A stretch of 64,000 bases of DNA from Ectopseudomonas composti (GCF_900115475.1 NZ_FOWP01000012.1:62001-126000); one strand, 5' to 3'; numbered from the stretch's first letter, positions 7,607 through 16,400 are shown. The notes: generated by a model not told the origin, from the sequence alone. Made by a program: numbers and translations.

Positions 7607-8884
7607 TCAGCGCAACCAGGCCAACGGCACGGTGACGATGGACGGGAACGCCACCAACATCGCGACGATGATCAGATAGATCAGGAAGAACGGCATGACG
7701 CCGCGTACCAGCACCTCCATGCGCAACTTGCCGATACCGCCGACGACGTTGAGTACGGTACCGACTGGCGGTGTGATCAGGCCAATGGAGCCGATCAGCA
7801 CGAACATCACGCCGAAGTACACCGGATCGACACCGGCCTTGATCGCGATGGGCGCCAGCACCGGCGCCAGTATCAGGATGGTCGGCGTCAGGTCCAGCAC
7901 CATGCCCACCGCGATCATCAACAGCATGATCGCCAGCACCAGCAGCCTTGGGTGATCAGCCAGTGGTCCGAGCATGGCGCCGATCTCGTCCGGCAGCTGC
8001 GCCAGGGTAATCATGTAGGCAGACACCGTGGCCGCAGCACAGAGGAACATCACCGATGCCGTGGTACGGCTGGCACGGGTCAGGGTTTCCATCAGATCGT
8101 TCCAGCTCAGCTCACGGTAGAGCAAGGTAGAGACGGCCAGGGCATACACCGCGGCGACCACGGCGGCCTCGGTGGGCGTGAAGATGCCGAAGCGCAGACC
8201 GCCAACGATGATCACCGGCAGCATCAAGGCAGCGGCACCGTCGATCAGTACCCGGCGCCGCTCGGCAGCAGTGGCCTTGGGTGGCGTCGGCTCAGTGAAG
8301 CCACGGGCGATCAGTGTCCAGGCAATGATCAGGCCTGCGCCCATGATCAACCCTGGCACCAGACCGGCCATGAACAACTGGCTGATGGAGGTGTTGGTGA
8401 CCACGCCGTAGATCACGAACGGCATCGACGGCGGAATGATCGGCGCGATGATGCCGCCAGCAGCCACCAGGCCAGCCGAAGAATACACCGGATAACCGCG
8501 CTGACGCATCATCGGCAGCAGCAAGGTGGCCAATGCCGCCGTGTCGGCCAGGGCCGAGCCGGACATGCTGGCCAGCAACACTGCGGCGGCGATGGCAACG
8601 TAACCGAGGCCGCCACGCAGGTGGCCGAAATAGGCCTGGGCCATGGCGATGATACGACGGGAAATGCCGCCAGCGTTCATCAGCTCACCCGCCAGGATGA
8701 AGAAGGGCACGGCCAGCAGCGGGAAGCTGTCGGCGCCAGCGAGCAGGTTCTGCGCCAACAGCTGCACGTCCCAGAAATCCAGGTACCACATCAGCACGGC
8801 TGCAGTGAGGATCAGGGCGAAGGCGATGGGCATGCCGAATGCCATGAACCCCAGCAGGGAAGAAAGAAATACCGCGACAGTCAT
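7607..8884 (-). CDS. TRAP transporter large permease (DctM family)
   Basis: The protein has 425 residues, the standard DctM length, with about 12 membrane segments. Family signatures visible are LLAVPFFILAGELMNAGGIS, the GSALADTAAL region, the IAPIIPPSMPFVIYGV loop and the terminal LITPPVGTVLNVVGGIG. DctM forms the sodium-driven channel with DctQ. Here its partner is the DctQ domain fused to gluconokinase, encoded 49 bases upstream. The predicted substrate is gluconate by context only. Confidence 0.92.
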   Translation of the reverse strand: MTVAVFLSSLLGFMAFGMPIAFALILTAAVLMWYLDFWDVQLLAQNLLAGADSFPLLAVPFFILAGELMNAGGISRRIIAMAQAYFGHLRGGLGYVAIAAAVLLASMSGSALADTAALATLLLPMMRQRGYPVYSSAGLVAAGGIIAPIIPPSMPFVIYGVVTNTSISQLFMAGLVPGLIMGAGLIIAWTLIARGFTEPTPPKATAAERRRVLIDGAAALMLPVIIVGGLRFGIFTPTEAAVVAAVYALAVSTLLYRELSWNDLMETLTRASRTTASVMFLCAAATVSAYMITLAQLPDEIGAMLGPLADHPRLLVLAIMLLMIAVGMVLDLTPTILILAPVLAPIAIKAGVDPVYFGVMFVLIGSIGLITPPVGTVLNVVGGIGKLRMEVLVRGVMPFFLIYLIIVAMLVAFPSIVTVPLAWLR

Positions 8885-8933
8885 CGGCAGGTCCTCGGTG
8901 GGCAGTGCCCGTCTTGTTGGAATGGGGCCAGCA

Positions 8934-10055
8934 TCATTCGACGTGTGCCTGGGTCAGGGGCTGCTGCGGCGCATGCCGCCACAGGTTGACCAGTTGCACC
9001 ACGGCAAGAATCGCCAGCACCAGCATGCTCATCAGTACCGGCAACATGGCCAGCACCACCGGGTAACCGACCACCGTACTGACGTTGCCCCAGCCGAACT
9101 GCACCTGATTCCAGGCGCCCCAGGCCGAGAGCAGGCTCGCTCCGGCGACCAGAATCCAGCTCAGTGAATCCACCAGTCGTTGCGCCAGCAGCGGAAAGCG
9201 GTCGCGAATCATGCGGAAGGTCATCAACTCGCCCCGCCGCATGCCGGACGCCACCCCGACGAAGACCAGCCAGACGAAGGCCAGGCGCGACAACTCTTCC
9301 GCGCCTGGCCAACCCGTGCCGAATGCGTAGCGCAGCACCACGTTGGTGAACACCGCCGCCACCATGAAGGCCATCAGCACTGCCATCAGGCCGTCGGTAA
9401 GGCGATCGAAGATGCGCGCAATGCGGCCTTCATAGATCGGTTCGGCGCCTAGCTGAGCTGCCCGGTTAGCGCTATCAATTTCACTGTCGAGCACATCCTG
9501 CGCCTGGCTCAAGGCCGTCTCTGTGGCATCACGACGAACCCAGGCCTGGATATCGGCTACAAGGGTTTGCGGCGACTGCTGCGCATCGACAACTCGCACA
9601 TGCGGCTCGCCCGCTGGGCTTTCCAGGGTGGCGAACTGGCTGTCGACCAGCGAGGTCGGCATGAAATGCCCCGGCCGAGCCCCTACGCGCTGCACGGCGG
9701 TGGCGTGATCGATGTCCAGGTGCACGAATTGCAACCCCGGAATCGCCAGACGCAGACGCTCGCGGTAAGCACGCTTGAGCGCCGAACAAGCCAGCACGAA
9801 GCACTCACCGGCGGCCTGCGCCGCCAGCATCTGCTCGCACAGTGCGTCCAGCCAGTGACGGCGATCCTCGTCACTCAGCGCAGTGCCTGCGCGCATGCGC
9901 TCTACGTTTTCGGGAGGATGGAAATGATCGGCTTCGATATGGCGCCAACCGAGTGCGGTAGCGACCGCCTGGCTGATCTCGCTCTTGCCGGAGCCACTGA
10001 CGCCCATGACCACGAGCGTGGTGCGGGCAGGCAATGCGGAAGGCTGCTGGTGCAT
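8934..10055 (-). CDS. Gluconokinase fused to TRAP small permease (GntK-DctQ fusion)
   Basis: This single frame encodes 373 residues from the ATG at 10055, which has GGAG about 8 bases upstream. Residues 1 to about 175 are a complete GntK/IdnK gluconokinase: P-loop GVSGSGKS at 18-25, the EADHFHPPENVERMRAG motif, and SALKRAYRERLR. A charged linker of about 40 residues follows. Residues from about 216 onward are a four-helix DctQ protein with the NVVLRYAFGTGWPGAEELSR signature. The two parts are usually separate proteins. The fusion would tether the cytosolic kinase to the importer so gluconate is phosphorylated to 6-phosphogluconate on entry. No stop or good internal start separates the halves; a GTG in the linker lacks a ribosome binding site. 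It is first in the operon gntK-dctQ, dctM, dctP. Confidence 0.88.
   Translation of the reverse strand: MHQQPSALPARTTLVVMGVSGSGKSEISQAVATALGWRHIEADHFHPPENVERMRAGTALSDEDRRHWLDALCEQMLAAQAAGECFVLACSALKRAYRERLRLAIPGLQFVHLDIDHATAVQRVGARPGHFMPTSLVDSQFATLESPAGEPHVRVVDAQQSPQTLVADIQAWVRRDATETALSQAQDVLDSEIDSANRAAQLGAEPIYEGRIARIFDRLTDGLMAVLMAFMVAAVFTNVVLRYAFGTGWPGAEELSRLAFVWLVFVGVASGMRRGELMTFRMIRDRFPLLAQRLVDSLSWILVAGASLLSAWGAWNQVQFGWGNVSTVVGYPVVLAMLPVLMSMLVLAILAVVQLVNLWRHAPQQPLTQAHVE
9464..9476. promoter_or_regulatory. GntR-type operator motif inside the fusion linker
   Basis: GGTTAGCGCTATC contains the palindrome TAGCGCTA (9467-9474), the core seen upstream of gntK at 10110-10117. Here it lies inside the coding region, in the linker between the kinase and the permease domains. 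It may be a leftover of the intergenic operator that existed before the fusion, or an internal control site. Confidence 0.4.
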
Positions 10056-10106
10056 GGGGACTCCATGGGCATCATCGAGGTGGTGCCGCTCATTGTTTGA
10101 GCCGAA

Positions 10107-10120
10107 TGTTAGCGCTATCC
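10107..10120. promoter_or_regulatory. Probable GntR operator upstream of the gluconate operon
   Basis: TGTTAGCGCTATCC contains TAGCGCTA at 10110-10117, about 52 bases upstream of the gluconokinase ATG. A TAGCGCT core is reported for P. aeruginosa GntR sites. A weaker AGCGCTAATTA at 10231-10241 lies nearer the divergent activator gene. The remaining 10056-10386 gap holds no gene that I can support. Confidence 0.6.
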
Positions 10121-10386
10121 AAAACGTTCGACAATCCCTCGGTTTCAACATTTTTTGCGGCCTTGCCGGACAACCTGCACCTGCCTGGCGCAAAACTTCG
10201 CTGCCCTGAAACCGCCCAAGAACTCTAAAAAGCGCTAATTAGAGGCAGGGGCACGCCTCGACCTATCGGTTCCCAACCTGTCTAAATGCGGCTAGAGTCG
10301 CATTCATTCGGCGCTCGCCCACGCACTTCAGGGCGAACCGGCAAAACAACAAAAGGCTGCGAGCCAGCGCACCATAAGGAGTGCCC

Positions 10387-12321
10387 ATGAGCATCCATTC
10401 GCCCGGGGCTTGCCCCAGCGACCTCACTGCTTTCGTGGCCGATCATTTTCCGGAACGCAGCATCCACCCGGACGAACAGATCGCCCGTTCCTGGTACCGC
10501 AGCGTGATGCAGCATCGCCTCGATCCACACGGACAGGGCGAGAAGCATGTGCTGACCGCAGACGAGTTGCGCGAACACCAGCGCTTGCATCAGGACTACC
10601 TGAGCATCGCCGGACAGGGGGTCACCGGTCTGGCCAAGCGTGTGGTGCCGGCCGGCTTCGCGGTGCTGCTCAGCGACGAACACGGCGTTACCCTCGATAC
10701 CCGCCTGCCGCTGCAATACGACCTCTATACCCAGGCCGGACTGATCGTCGGTGCCTGCTGGGACGAGTCCACGGTCGGCACCAACGGCATCGGCACCGCG
10801 CTGGCCTCGCGCCAGGCCATGACCATTCATCACCAGGAGCATTTCCTGGTGTCCAACTTCCGCCTGAGCTGCTCGGTAGCGCCGATCTATGACGCACAGA
10901 ACCTGCTGCGCGGCTGCCTCAACGCCACCTGCCTGAACAGCGCCGGCCCCAAGGAAGCGCAGTACCTCACGTTGCAGTTGGTGATCATGTATGCGCGGAT
11001 GATCGAGAACGTCAGCTTCCGCCAGCGTTACCGCGACCGCATGACCCTGTCGGTGAAATCCCATGGCGACATCAGCGACTTGGCCAACGAGCAACTGCTG
11101 GCCCTCGATGAACAAGGGCGGATCATCGGTGCCAACCATGCGGCCTTCGTCAGCTATCAGCAAGATCAGCAGTTCGACCTGTTGGGCAGCCGTATCGACC
11201 AGTTGCTGCCGGTCGGCGTCGACGAACTGCTGAGCCAGAGTAACGGCGGCGCCCGTAGTCTCGACCTGCGCACCTTGCAGGACGACGCGCCAATCAGCGT
11301 CAGCTTGTGTATCCCCGCTTCGCCTTCGCGAACCCACGCGCGCCATCAACCTCCAGTCTCGTCACAGCATCCGAATCTGCAGCGTCTTGGCGGCCAGGAC
11401 CCACGCCTGCAAGAGGGTGTACAGCGGTTGCGCAAAGTGCTCGACAAGGACATTCCTATTCTCATTACCGGTGAAACCGGCACCGGCAAGGAAGCCTTCG
11501 CCCGCGCCATTCACCAAGCCAGTGCACGTGCTCGCGGCCCCTTCGTGGCGCTGAACTGTGCGGCGATTCCGGAAAGCCTGATCGAAAGCGAATTGTTCGG
11601 TTATCGCGGCGGCAGCTTCACCGGCGCCAACAAGAAAGGCATGAAAGGCAAGCTGGAGCAGGCCAACGGCGGCACGCTGTTCCTCGATGAAATCGGCGAT
11701 ATGCCGGCACATCTACAAACCCGTCTGCTGCGTGTGCTGGCCGAACGCGAAATTTCCCCACTGGGCGCCGACACTCCGGTACCGCTGGATGTGCAGGTGA
11801 TCTCCGCCACCCACCAGGATCTGGCACAGATGATTGCCAGCAAGGCCTTCCGTGAAGACCTGTTCTATCGCCTCAATGGCATGCCGCTGGCCCTTCCGGC
11901 GTTGCGCAAGCGCAGTGACCGCAACACACTGATCGACAGCCTGCTTAACAATCACGGGCAGTTGCGCCTGACCGATGCGGCGCGCCAGCGCCTGCTCGAT
12001 TACCCATGGCCCGGTAATATCCGCCAGTTGTCCAGTTGCCTGCGTTATGCCGCGGCGCTGGCCGAGAATTCCTGCATCGACGTGGACTGCCTGCCGGCCG
12101 AACTGCAAGCGTCGAGCCCGTCTGGTGAAGAATCTGTATGCACGCCCGAAGGTCGTCTGGCCGATCGGCTGGAAAATGACGAAGCACGCCATCTGCGCAC
12201 AGTGCTGCGCGAACATCGCTGGAACATCAGCGCCGTGGCCGAAACCTTCGGCGTGGCCCGCTCAACCCTGTATCGCAAGATGAAGAAGTACGGGATCGTG
12301 CAGCCTAATGAGTTGTTCTGA
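10387..12321 (+). CDS. AcoR-like sigma-54-dependent transcriptional activator
   Basis: The protein has 644 residues; the ATG at 10387 is preceded by AAGGAG at a 5-base spacing. The order is an N-terminal AcoR/GAF-type sensor region (about 10-220), a PAS-like stretch, an AAA+ domain with Walker A GETGTGKE (about 360), sigma-54 contact loop GSFTGA (about 409-414, serine replacing the usual alanine, common in AcoR types), GGTLFLDEIGDMP Walker B, and a Fis-type helix-turn-helix at the end (NISAVAETFGVARSTLYRKM). There is no receiver domain. It lies next to aldA and the quinohaemoprotein alcohol dehydrogenase, whose promoter is a near-perfect sigma-54 site, so it most likely activates those genes in response to an alcohol or aldehyde. 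Confidence 0.88.
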   Translation: MSIHSPGACPSDLTAFVADHFPERSIHPDEQIARSWYRSVMQHRLDPHGQGEKHVLTADELREHQRLHQDYLSIAGQGVTGLAKRVVPAGFAVLLSDEHGVTLDTRLPLQYDLYTQAGLIVGACWDESTVGTNGIGTALASRQAMTIHHQEHFLVSNFRLSCSVAPIYDAQNLLRGCLNATCLNSAGPKEAQYLTLQLVIMYARMIENVSFRQRYRDRMTLSVKSHGDISDLANEQLLALDEQGRIIGANHAAFVSYQQDQQFDLLGSRIDQLLPVGVDELLSQSNGGARSLDLRTLQDDAPISVSLCIPASPSRTHARHQPPVSSQHPNLQRLGGQDPRLQEGVQRLRKVLDKDIPILITGETGTGKEAFARAIHQASARARGPFVALNCAAIPESLIESELFGYRGGSFTGANKKGMKGKLEQANGGTLFLDEIGDMPAHLQTRLLRVLAEREISPLGADTPVPLDVQVISATHQDLAQMIASKAFREDLFYRLNGMPLALPALRKRSDRNTLIDSLLNNHGQLRLTDAARQRLLDYPWPGNIRQLSSCLRYAAALAENSCIDVDCLPAELQASSPSGEESVCTPEGRLADRLENDEARHLRTVLREHRWNISAVAETFGVARSTLYRKMKKYGIVQPNELF

Positions 12322-12332
12322 GCGTTCTATTG

Positions 12333-12408
12333 ATGGGCTGAAGCGGAACGCCGCCCGGCCCTTCCTACGTCCCCGCAGTGCCAGATCGTAGGCTGGGCTT
12401 CAGCCCAC
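12333..12408. repeat. Extragenic repeat with GGGCTGAAGC/GCTTCAGCCC arms
   Basis: The convergent gap holds a GGGCTGAAG copy near 12335 and a compact hairpin GTAGGCTGGGCTTCAGCCCAC at 12388-12408. These look like Pseudomonas extragenic palindromes rather than coding sequence. Confidence 0.45.
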
Positions 12409-12422
12409 ATTCTCAGTCGTAC

Positions 12423-12463
12423 AAACAAAAAAGAGCGGGCCGACGCTGCAGCGCCAGCCCACT
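12423..12463 (-). terminator. Intrinsic terminator of the aldehyde dehydrogenase gene
   Basis: Read on the minus strand, AGTGGGC pairs with GCCCGCT around an inner CGCTGCAGCG palindrome and is followed by TTTTTTGTTTG. It lies about 15 bases after the aldA stop, as expected for a rho-independent terminator closing the alcohol/aldehyde dehydrogenase operon. Confidence 0.75.
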
Positions 12464-12477
12464 CAAGCGGCGCTGCG

Positions 12478-13911
12478 TTATTCCTGCGCGTAGATCACAT
12501 GGGTATGGGTGTATTCGTACAGCCCATGCTTGCCGTCCGCGCCACCGATACCGGACTTGCGCGTACCTGCATGGAAGCCCTGCATCGCCTCGAAGTTCTC
12601 GCGGTTGATGTAGGTTTCACCGAAGTCCAGCTCACGGCTGGCCTTGAGCGCAGCGCTGAGGTTGCGGGTATAGATCGACGAAGTCAGGCCGTATTCGCTG
12701 TCGTTGGCGCGAGCGATGGCTTCGTCCAGGTTGTCGACGATCTGGATCGGCAACACCGGGCCGAAGATTTCCTTGCGCATGATCTCCATGTCGCTGGCGC
12801 AGCCGGCCAGCACCGTCGGCTGGTAATGGAAGCCCTGACCCAGGTCGGCAACATTGCCTCCGGTGATCACCTGCGCGCCCTGCCCGACTGCCGTACGCAC
12901 CATCTGCGCCACCTTGTCGAGACCGGCCTGGTTGATCAGCGGGCCCATGTCCAGATCGGCCTGGGCAGACGGGTCGCCATAACGGGTAGCCGCTATCGCC
13001 GAGGCGATCTTGTCGATGAACTGATCGGCCACCTTGCGCTCGACGTAGACACGCTCGGCGCAGTTGCACACCTGCCCGGTGTTGATCACTCGCGAGGCTT
13101 TGATGGCGTTCACTGCCAGATCCAGATCGGCATCGGCCAGAACGATGGCCGGTGCCTTGCCGCCCAGTTCCAGGTTGAGCTTGGTGATGTGCGGCGCGGC
13201 TGCGGCCATGATCCGTGAGCCAGTGCCGACGCTACCGGTGAAGCTAATCAGGTCGACGCCGGCATGGCTGGTCAGCGCGCTGCCAGCGCCAGCACCCGTG
13301 CCGCCAACCACGTTGAACACGCCCGTCGGCAGATCGACTTCAGCCACCAGTTTGGCGAACTCGAAGCAGTTGATCGGGGTTTCTTCGCTGGGCTTGATGA
13401 CGATGGTGTTGCCAGTCAGCAGCGCCGGCGCCATCTTGCGCGCGATGAGGAAGAACGGGAAGTTCCACGGCAGGATACCGGCCACCACGCCCAGCGGCTT
13501 GCGCAGCAGGAAGATGTGTTCACCGGCGCGGTCGCTGGTCAAAACTTCGCCTTCCAGGCGGCGCGCCCATTCGGCCATGTAGTCGAGGTAATCGGCGGTG
13601 AAATTGACCTCCACCTCGGCCAACGCCGGCACTTTGCCGCCTTCGCGGGTGATGATCTGTGCCAGGCGCGGCGCGTTGGCACGCACCTTCTCGGCGATGC
13701 GGCGCAGGTAACCAGCGCGCTCGATGGCAGGTTTGGCGGCCCAGCTTTTCTGCGCCTTGCGCGCCGCGGCGATGGCGCGATCGACCTGCTCGTTGCTGGC
13801 ATCGGGGGTGCGTGCCAGCAGTACGCCGGTGGCTGGATTGCGCACCTCGATCAGCTTGTCGCTGTCGACGAAGGCGTTGTCGATGTAGTTCTGGTAGATG
13901 GTTTCGCTCAT
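12478..13911 (-). CDS. aldA: NAD-dependent aldehyde dehydrogenase, AldA type
   Basis: The protein has 477 residues and resembles E. coli AldA (lactaldehyde/glycolaldehyde dehydrogenase) along its length. It has the LPWNFPFFLIARKMAPALLT segment, the ELGGKAPAIV motif with the general-base glutamate, the catalytic cysteine in GQVCNCAER, and the C-terminal NRENFEAMQGFHAG region with a KSGIGGADGKHG tail. It would oxidise aldehydes to acids in the cytoplasm, probably products of the periplasmic alcohol dehydrogenase encoded 64 bases upstream. The two genes appear to form one operon ended by the terminator at 12423. Substrate is inferred from context. Confidence 0.9.
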   Translation of the reverse strand: MSETIYQNYIDNAFVDSDKLIEVRNPATGVLLARTPDASNEQVDRAIAAARKAQKSWAAKPAIERAGYLRRIAEKVRANAPRLAQIITREGGKVPALAEVEVNFTADYLDYMAEWARRLEGEVLTSDRAGEHIFLLRKPLGVVAGILPWNFPFFLIARKMAPALLTGNTIVIKPSEETPINCFEFAKLVAEVDLPTGVFNVVGGTGAGAGSALTSHAGVDLISFTGSVGTGSRIMAAAAPHITKLNLELGGKAPAIVLADADLDLAVNAIKASRVINTGQVCNCAERVYVERKVADQFIDKIASAIAATRYGDPSAQADLDMGPLINQAGLDKVAQMVRTAVGQGAQVITGGNVADLGQGFHYQPTVLAGCASDMEIMRKEIFGPVLPIQIVDNLDEAIARANDSEYGLTSSIYTRNLSAALKASRELDFGETYINRENFEAMQGFHAGTRKSGIGGADGKHGLYEYTHTHVIYAQE

Positions 13912-13945
13912 GGTCGCTCTCGCTAAAGGGAGTGGACGGATGAGC

Positions 13946-13964
13946 GCACGCCAGGCTGGCGTGC
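13946..13964. other. Stem-loop between the alcohol and aldehyde dehydrogenase genes
   Basis: GCACGCCA and TGGCGTGC form an 8-bp stem with a 3-base loop in the 64-base gap. It lacks a T-run, so it is more likely an mRNA processing or stability element than a full terminator. Confidence 0.45.
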
Positions 13965-13975
13965 ACTCGCGTGAA

Positions 13976-16153
13976 TCAGTTGGCGCTGAACTTCTTCCAG
14001 GCCTCGCCTTCTTCCTGAAGGTCGTGGGCGCGCTTGATCAGGTACTGGTGAATCTGATCAACCTGCTTGGCATCGAAGGCCTCGGCGAACGACGGCATGC
14101 CGTCCGGCACACGGCCGCCATAGAGAATGCCGAGGAACATCTGGTGCTTCTCCGGCGTCAGCTTGCGCAGGTCTGGCAGCACGCCGCCGCTCACCGCGTG
14201 GATGCCGTGGCACTGCGAGCAGTAGCCGTCATACAGCTTGGCGCCGGCTTCGACGGTGGCCGCATCGGCCGTCAGCGCTGGTGGCTTCGGCGCGTCGGCA
14301 GGCGGTGCCGGCTCCTGCAGCTTGGCGGTACCGCCGAGCTTGTAGGTCAGCACCTGGGCGAAGGGCTGCACGCCGGCGCGCAGCGACAGCGCTCCGGCGA
14401 AGGTGGAGAACGCACCGCCCCAACCGGCCATGAAGGTCACATACTGCTCGCCGTCCACCGAGTAGGTGATCGGCGCGGCCATCACGCCACTGGCAGCGGG
14501 CTGCTCCCAGAGCTTCTTGCCATCCTCGGCGGCGTAGGCAATCACGCGGCCATCGGCGCTACCCTCGAATACCAGGTTGCCGGCGGTGCTCAGCGTGCCA
14601 CCGTTGAAGATGGTGATGTAGGGCACTTCCCAGGCAGCCTTCTGTTTCACCGGGTCCCAGGCGATCAGCTTGCCGGACCAGGTCTTGGCCATCTCCAGCA
14701 GGCCGTCCGGGCCTTCCGGCATCATGCCGGTACGTAGACCGAGCTGGTACATGCTCTTGAACGGGTTACGCGTCGGCGCCTCGGGGATGTGCTCGTAGTA
14801 GGCGGACATGATGTGCGCCGGAATGTAGACCAGCCCGGTCTTGGGGTTGAATGACATCGGGTGCCAGTCATGCGCACCCCAGAACGCCGGGGTGACCAGC
14901 TTGCGCTTGCCGTCCTTCCAGTAGGCGGCGGCCTCGTCGTCGACGATGGGGCGGCCGGTCTTCATGTCGATGCCCTTGGCCCAGTTCACCGGCACGATGT
15001 TCTCGGCCGACAGCAGCTCGCCGGTGGCGCGGTCAATGACGTAGAAGAAGCCGTTCTTCGGCGCCTGCATCAGCACCTTGCGCTGCTTGCCGTCGATTTC
15101 CAGCTCGGCGAGGATCATGTGCTGGGTGGCGGTGAAGTCCCAGGCATCGCCCGGTGTGGTCTGGTAGTGCCAGGCGTACTCGCCGGTATCGGCATCGATG
15201 GCGACGATGGACGACAGGAACAGGTTGTCGCCCTTGGCCTCGCTGCGCCATTTCGGGTCCCACAGCGAGCCGTTGCCGACGCCGATGTAGAGCAGGTTCA
15301 GCTCCGGGTCGAAGGCGAAAGAGTCCCACGCGGTACCGCCACCGCCCTGCTCGGCGAAGGCATCGCCGTGCCAGGTCTTGGCAGCGATTTCCATGGCCTT
15401 GTCTTCTGGCGGCAGCTTGGGGTCGCCCGGCACGGTGTAGAAGCGCCAGGCCTGCTTGCCGCTCTCGGCATCGTAGGCGGTAACGTAGCCACGCACGCCG
15501 AACTCGGCGCCGCCGTTGCCGATCACTACCTTGCCGTTGACCACCCGTGGCGCGCCGGTGATGGTGTAGCTGCGGTTGTGGTCGGCGCGGGTATCGACAG
15601 ACCACACGCGCTGCCCGGTCTTGGCATCGATGGCCTCCAGACGGCCGTCGAGCACACCGACATAGACCTTGCCCTTCCACACCGCCACACCACGGTTGAC
15701 CGCATCACAGCAGGCCTCGCCAGCACGATTGCGATCGGATTCCGGGTCGTACTTCCACAGCAGCTTGCCGTTGCGCGCATCCAGCGCGTAGACCACCGAG
15801 AACGGTCCAGTGGTGTACATCACGCCGTCGACCACGATGGGCGTGGCTTCCACGCCGCGGTCGATGTCCAGCTTATAGCTCCAGGCCAGGCCGAGCTGAT
15901 CGACGTTCTGCTGGGTGATCTGCTCCAACGGGCTGTAGCGCTGCTCGTCATAGGTCCGGCCGTGGCTCATCCAGTTACCGGGTTCCTGGTCGGCAGCGAT
16001 GATACGTTTACCGTCAACATCGGCAGCCTGAACCGCCTGCCAGAAGCTGGAAAGCAGCAAAGCTGCGACCAGGGCAGTACGGGGGAAGCGCAAGGTGGTT
16101 TGCCTGTAGAGCGTCGGGCGGGCGATAGGCAAGTCGAGGCCAATCGAACTCAT
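13976..16153 (-). CDS. PQQ-dependent quinohaemoprotein alcohol dehydrogenase (type II)
   Basis: The protein has 725 residues from the ATG with top base 16153, which has GGAG upstream; the frame could extend further but without support. A long n-region and hydrophobic core end at AVQA (residue 43), giving a periplasmic enzyme. The body is an eight-bladed quinoprotein propeller with the vicinal disulfide pair in GEACCDAVNRG (about 148), a GAEFGVRG calcium-site glutamate, and a TPGDAWDFTA catalytic-aspartate region. The C-terminal domain carries one haem c motif, CSQCH (about 644-648), which defines type II enzymes. It oxidises alcohols and passes electrons to a c-type cytochrome or azurin. It is divergent from the PqqU-like receptor and upstream of aldA. 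PQQ must be made elsewhere or imported. Confidence 0.92.
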   Translation of the reverse strand: MSSIGLDLPIARPTLYRQTTLRFPRTALVAALLLSSFWQAVQAADVDGKRIIAADQEPGNWMSHGRTYDEQRYSPLEQITQQNVDQLGLAWSYKLDIDRGVEATPIVVDGVMYTTGPFSVVYALDARNGKLLWKYDPESDRNRAGEACCDAVNRGVAVWKGKVYVGVLDGRLEAIDAKTGQRVWSVDTRADHNRSYTITGAPRVVNGKVVIGNGGAEFGVRGYVTAYDAESGKQAWRFYTVPGDPKLPPEDKAMEIAAKTWHGDAFAEQGGGGTAWDSFAFDPELNLLYIGVGNGSLWDPKWRSEAKGDNLFLSSIVAIDADTGEYAWHYQTTPGDAWDFTATQHMILAELEIDGKQRKVLMQAPKNGFFYVIDRATGELLSAENIVPVNWAKGIDMKTGRPIVDDEAAAYWKDGKRKLVTPAFWGAHDWHPMSFNPKTGLVYIPAHIMSAYYEHIPEAPTRNPFKSMYQLGLRTGMMPEGPDGLLEMAKTWSGKLIAWDPVKQKAAWEVPYITIFNGGTLSTAGNLVFEGSADGRVIAYAAEDGKKLWEQPAASGVMAAPITYSVDGEQYVTFMAGWGGAFSTFAGALSLRAGVQPFAQVLTYKLGGTAKLQEPAPPADAPKPPALTADAATVEAGAKLYDGYCSQCHGIHAVSGGVLPDLRKLTPEKHQMFLGILYGGRVPDGMPSFAEAFDAKQVDQIHQYLIKRAHDLQEEGEAWKKFSAN

Positions 16154-16212
16154 GGTTTTTCTCCAGTTCTTGTTGTGGCCGCGAACTCGATATCGCGGCG
16201 TGCAAGCGCTGG

Positions 16213-16228
16213 AGCAACGGCTGTGCCA
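16213..16228 (-). promoter_or_regulatory. Sigma-54 promoter of the quinohaemoprotein dehydrogenase
   Basis: On the minus strand the sequence is TGGCACAGCCGTTGCT, almost the full consensus TGGCACG-N4-TTGCT with exact GG-N10-GC spacing. The expected start of transcription is near 16202, about 50 bases before the ATG. The AcoR-like activator at 10387 is the obvious local partner. Confidence 0.85.
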
Positions 16229-16299
16229 TGGCCTTGAAAATAGCTGAAGCCTTTGTTTTCCGGGTCCCTGCGTCTTTGACGGAGACAACGGACGCAGCA

Positions 16300-16353
16300 C
16301 TGTCGCGCAACAGGTGTAGCGCCAAGCGCGACAGTTGTTGCAACGACGCTACA
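16300..16353. promoter_or_regulatory. Nested palindromes, candidate enhancer for both divergent promoters
   Basis: The stretch contains CTGT-N6-ACAG (16300-16313), TGTAGCG (16315-16321) paired with CGCTACA (16347-16353), and the 14-bp near-palindrome GTTGTTGCAACGAC (16334-16347). It lies about 75-140 bases upstream of the minus-strand sigma-54 promoter and 30-85 bases upstream of the plus-strand one. This fits binding sites for the AcoR-like activator, but assignment is inference. Confidence 0.55.
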
Positions 16354-16384
16354 AAGGAAGACCGCTGCGCAACGGCAAAATGCG

Positions 16385-16400
16385 TGGAAACAAATTTGCT
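16385..16400 (+). promoter_or_regulatory. Candidate sigma-54 promoter toward the PqqU-like receptor
   Basis: TGGAAACAAATTTGCT has GG at 16386-16387 and GC at 16398-16399, the exact N10 spacing, and TTTGCT at -12; the -24 element is TGGAA instead of TGGCA. It would give a leader of about 350 bases (16411-16763). In that leader I see only short frames, including a 10-codon frame near 16464, and no recognisable riboswitch. Confidence 0.5.

Noticed and set aside
8934..10055. Interpretation of the gntK-dctQ fusion as a missed stop or frameshift
   Set aside because: The frame is continuous with a regular charged linker and no alternative start with a ribosome binding site for dctQ, so a true fusion is the simpler reading.
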